64,000 nucleotides of DNA. Source: Candidatus Kuenenia stuttgartensis (GTDB lineage: Bacteria; Planctomycetota; GCA-002687715; CAIWVZ01). The stretch is from the NCBI GenBank assembly GCA_945860915.1, contig CAMARR010000005.1:1-64000 (forward strand), in the 5' to 3' direction. A model generated the notes under the pieces. The model did not search any database. It was not told the DNA's origin and was given only the letters and a program-made list of their open reading frames with translations. The translations under genes were made by a program, and so were the position numbers. Every line of letters begins with the position of its first letter. Position 1 is the first letter of the stretch. This document shows positions 62,340 to 64,000 of this stretch, in pieces.

Positions 62340-64000
62340 TCAGCGTGGCCTTGCGCTCGCGTTGATGGCTCTGTTCTCACGATCCGGTGGGACGCCCAGA
62401 ATCTCGAGAGTCCGTTCGATGACGTTGCGGGCGACCGGTGCCGACACGACACCACCTGTGTATCCCTTGCCGGTGCGAATGACTCGATGGAACACAGTGC
62501 ACACGACAATGCGGGGATTAGAGGCGGGAGCGACACCGCAGAACCATGTGTTGTAGGCAGAACCACGGGGCGTGTCCTTGTCCGCGTACTGTGCTGTGCC
62601 GGTCTTCCCGAGCATCGTGTACTTCTGCGAGAATCCCGTCCTGTGGGCGGTGCCCCGCGGATTCTCGATGACCTGCCGCATACCTTCGACAACATAGTCA
62701 AGAGTCGTCTTCGAAACGACATCTCGATCGACTCTGAGAGGCGGAGTCACGACATTGTTGTCGTACTTGATGTTCTTGATGATCGTCGGAGAGACGCGGT
62801 CGCCACCCGTGGCAAAGACCGTGTAAGTCGTCGCGAGATGGAGCGGCGAGAGTCGAAGCTCATAGCCTCGCGGAAATGAAACGCCTGCGCCTGACTGGGT
62901 GGCCGCTGAAACACCACTGCCGCGCTGCGATGTCTGCGGCGTGTACCAGCCGGCGGTCTCCTGCGGGAGGCCCGAGCCAGGACGGCCACGAATCTTGAAA
63001 CGACCGAAGGCGTCAAAGAGCCCAGGGAGGCCGAGCCTTTGGAGCCCAATGCGGGTCGCTCCGACATTCGACGAACGCCAGATGATCTCCTGCGCAGTGA
63101 GCGGAGACGGGTTCGGAGAATACTCCGTTACCGTTCGACCAAGAAAGAACTCGGTGCCGTCGGCACCGCCACATTCGAAGCGTTCCGTTTCGGAGATCAC
63201 ACCACGCTCTAAAGCGGTCGAAATCACGACCGGCTTGATTGTCGAGCCGGGCTCATACGAATCGGATGCGGCACCGAGCTGAAGTCGATCAGCGCGGAAA
63301 TCTTTGGCGTACGGTGTCGTGGAAGGCCAAGTTGCAATTCCAAGGATCTCGCCGGTGTGGGCGTCGAGAACTACGGTCGAGGCCTTCGCGCAGGGGAATT
63401 CTTTCGCCTGCTTCTCCATCTCGTCGAGCAAAGCGCGTTGGATTTCGGCATCGATGGTCAGAGTAACGTCACCACCTTGAATCGGCTCTGTCGCAAAGGC
63501 GAGTTCGCTACGAAACGGAGTGTTAAGGCCGTCTCGCTCTTCGAGAATTTGGCCAGGCTTGCCTTCGAGAACGCGATCGAGCTGCCACTCCATGCCCGAT
63601 CGTCCTGCCACGCGTCCACCGTCGCGAGGGTTGGGCGATTCGGCAACGATGCCGAGGACCTGCGCGGTCGCGGCGCCCCACGTATACTCCCGGAACACGA
63701 CGTCATCAAACATGAAGCCGCGCCATTCCAACTGGGCATCAAGTTCTTCGCGTGCGCGGAACGCCTCAAGAAGGTGGCGACGGGCAGTCGGGCTGACATC
63801 ACGCGCGAGGACAACTTCGCGAAGCAACTTCCCCGTTGCCGCATCGTGCGTTGTTTGCAAACGCTTCTGGAGGTCGGCCTGATTGAATTTGATTCCCTCA
63901 GCGCGAAGGAGTGATGGCAGGACGGCCATGATGTCTGCCTTGACCTTTTCCATCTTGGCGATGGCCTTGCGTTCCGAGCGAGTGGGCTCGGTGTCCCCGC
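62340..64000 (-). CDS. ftsI: Class B penicillin-binding protein (FtsI/PBP2 type), 5' partial
   Basis: The open frame reaches the window end, so the N terminus is missing; 553 residues are visible. A pedestal domain (VLGIVAESPNPRDGGRVAGRSGMEWQLD) precedes the transpeptidase domain, with SxxK in PGSTIKP (catalytic Ser), SxN as SSN in RSSNVGATRIG, and KTG in LGKTGTAQ. It crosslinks peptidoglycan at the division site, together with FtsW. First visible gene of the dcw operon; the C terminus is only three bases from the MurE-like gene. Confidence 0.93.
   Translation of the reverse strand, partial: GDTEPTRSERKAIAKMEKVKADIMAVLPSLLRAEGIKFNQADLQKRLQTTHDAATGKLLREVVLARDVSPTARRHLLEAFRAREELDAQLEWRGFMFDDVVFREYTWGAATAQVLGIVAESPNPRDGGRVAGRSGMEWQLDRVLEGKPGQILEERDGLNTPFRSELAFATEPIQGGDVTLTIDAEIQRALLDEMEKQAKEFPCAKASTVVLDAHTGEILGIATWPSTTPYAKDFRADRLQLGAASDSYEPGSTIKPVVISTALERGVISETERFECGGADGTEFFLGRTVTEYSPNPSPLTAQEIIWRSSNVGATRIGLQRLGLPGLFDAFGRFKIRGRPGSGLPQETAGWYTPQTSQRGSGVSAATQSGAGVSFPRGYELRLSPLHLATTYTVFATGGDRVSPTIIKNIKYDNNVVTPPLRVDRDVVSKTTLDYVVEGMRQVIENPRGTAHRTGFSQKYTMLGKTGTAQYADKDTPRGSAYNTWFCGVAPASNPRIVVCTVFHRVIRTGKGYTGGVVSAPVARNVIERTLEILGVPPDRENRAINASARPR

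Noticed and set aside
1-64000. tRNA, rRNA, CRISPR arrays, insertion sequences, riboswitches
   Set aside because: Intergenic regions were read for cloverleaf, repeat-spacer and transposase signs; none was seen. A covariance-model scan could not be run.

Overview
The window is a gene-dense, moderately high-GC bacterial chromosome segment, read here as Planctomycetota. The reasons are the PDZ plus DUF6288-type secreted protein, sulfatase-TPR and TMTC-type membrane/TPR proteins, secretin-based envelope genes, and a cell-wall (dcw) cluster with no ftsA or ftsZ next to ftsQ. This is inferred from gene content only; there is no rRNA or tRNA in the window. No CRISPR array, insertion sequence, prophage or tRNA was seen.

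Layout. 1-4.8 kb (+): the end of a double sialate-O-acetylesterase-like protein, a PDZ/DUF6288/HEAT secreted protein, and a small secreted protein. 4.9-24.3 kb (-): a long co-directional envelope region. Reading in transcription order from 24.3 kb, it holds a PilM-PilN-like fusion, a PilO-like and a PilP-like protein, a secretin lipoprotein, a TPR-like protein, one ExbB, two different ExbD, a sulfatase-TPR lipoprotein, a second secretin lipoprotein, a HAD hydrolase, a membrane/TPR protein and RsmE. It resembles a type IV pilus/type II secretion alignment complex joined to an ExbBD motor, but no pilin, prepilin peptidase, platform protein or PilB/GspE ATPase is present. This is the best candidate for an undescribed system. 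Each secretin has its own sigma70-like promoter with a shared -10 context, and a terminator directly after it.

24.4-28.6 kb: type-4 uracil-DNA glycosylase, a degenerate family-2 glycosyltransferase, a LytTR regulator whose receiver domain looks inactive, and a lipoprotein with internally duplicated RskA-like modules. 28.7-39.8 kb: two divergent peptide-type ABC importers. The minus-strand one has a fused double ATPase and a permease with a roughly 290-residue extra periplasmic loop; the plus-strand one is a canonical SBP-B-C-D-F operon.

39.8-46.3 kb: a zinc-ribbon/TPR protein, an AlgX/AlgJ-like O-acetyltransferase, a DUF1624 acyltransferase, a DoxX-like protein and a TMTC-like membrane/TPR protein, suggesting surface glycan decoration. 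46.3-53.8 kb: housekeeping genes ridA-coaD (-), metG-histidine kinase-comEC (+), rplM-rpsI (-).

53.9-64.0 kb (-): the dcw cluster. In transcription order it is a class B PBP (cut by the window end), a degenerate MurE-like protein, murF, ftsW, an 89-aa unknown, a LysM protein, murB, an ftsQ-like gene, and a 700-aa membrane protein. Nearly all neighbours overlap by 4 nt (ATGA, GTGA or TTGA), so this is a translationally coupled operon. The MurE-like protein has lost its P-loop and other ligase motifs, which makes this cluster the second most interesting point in the window.
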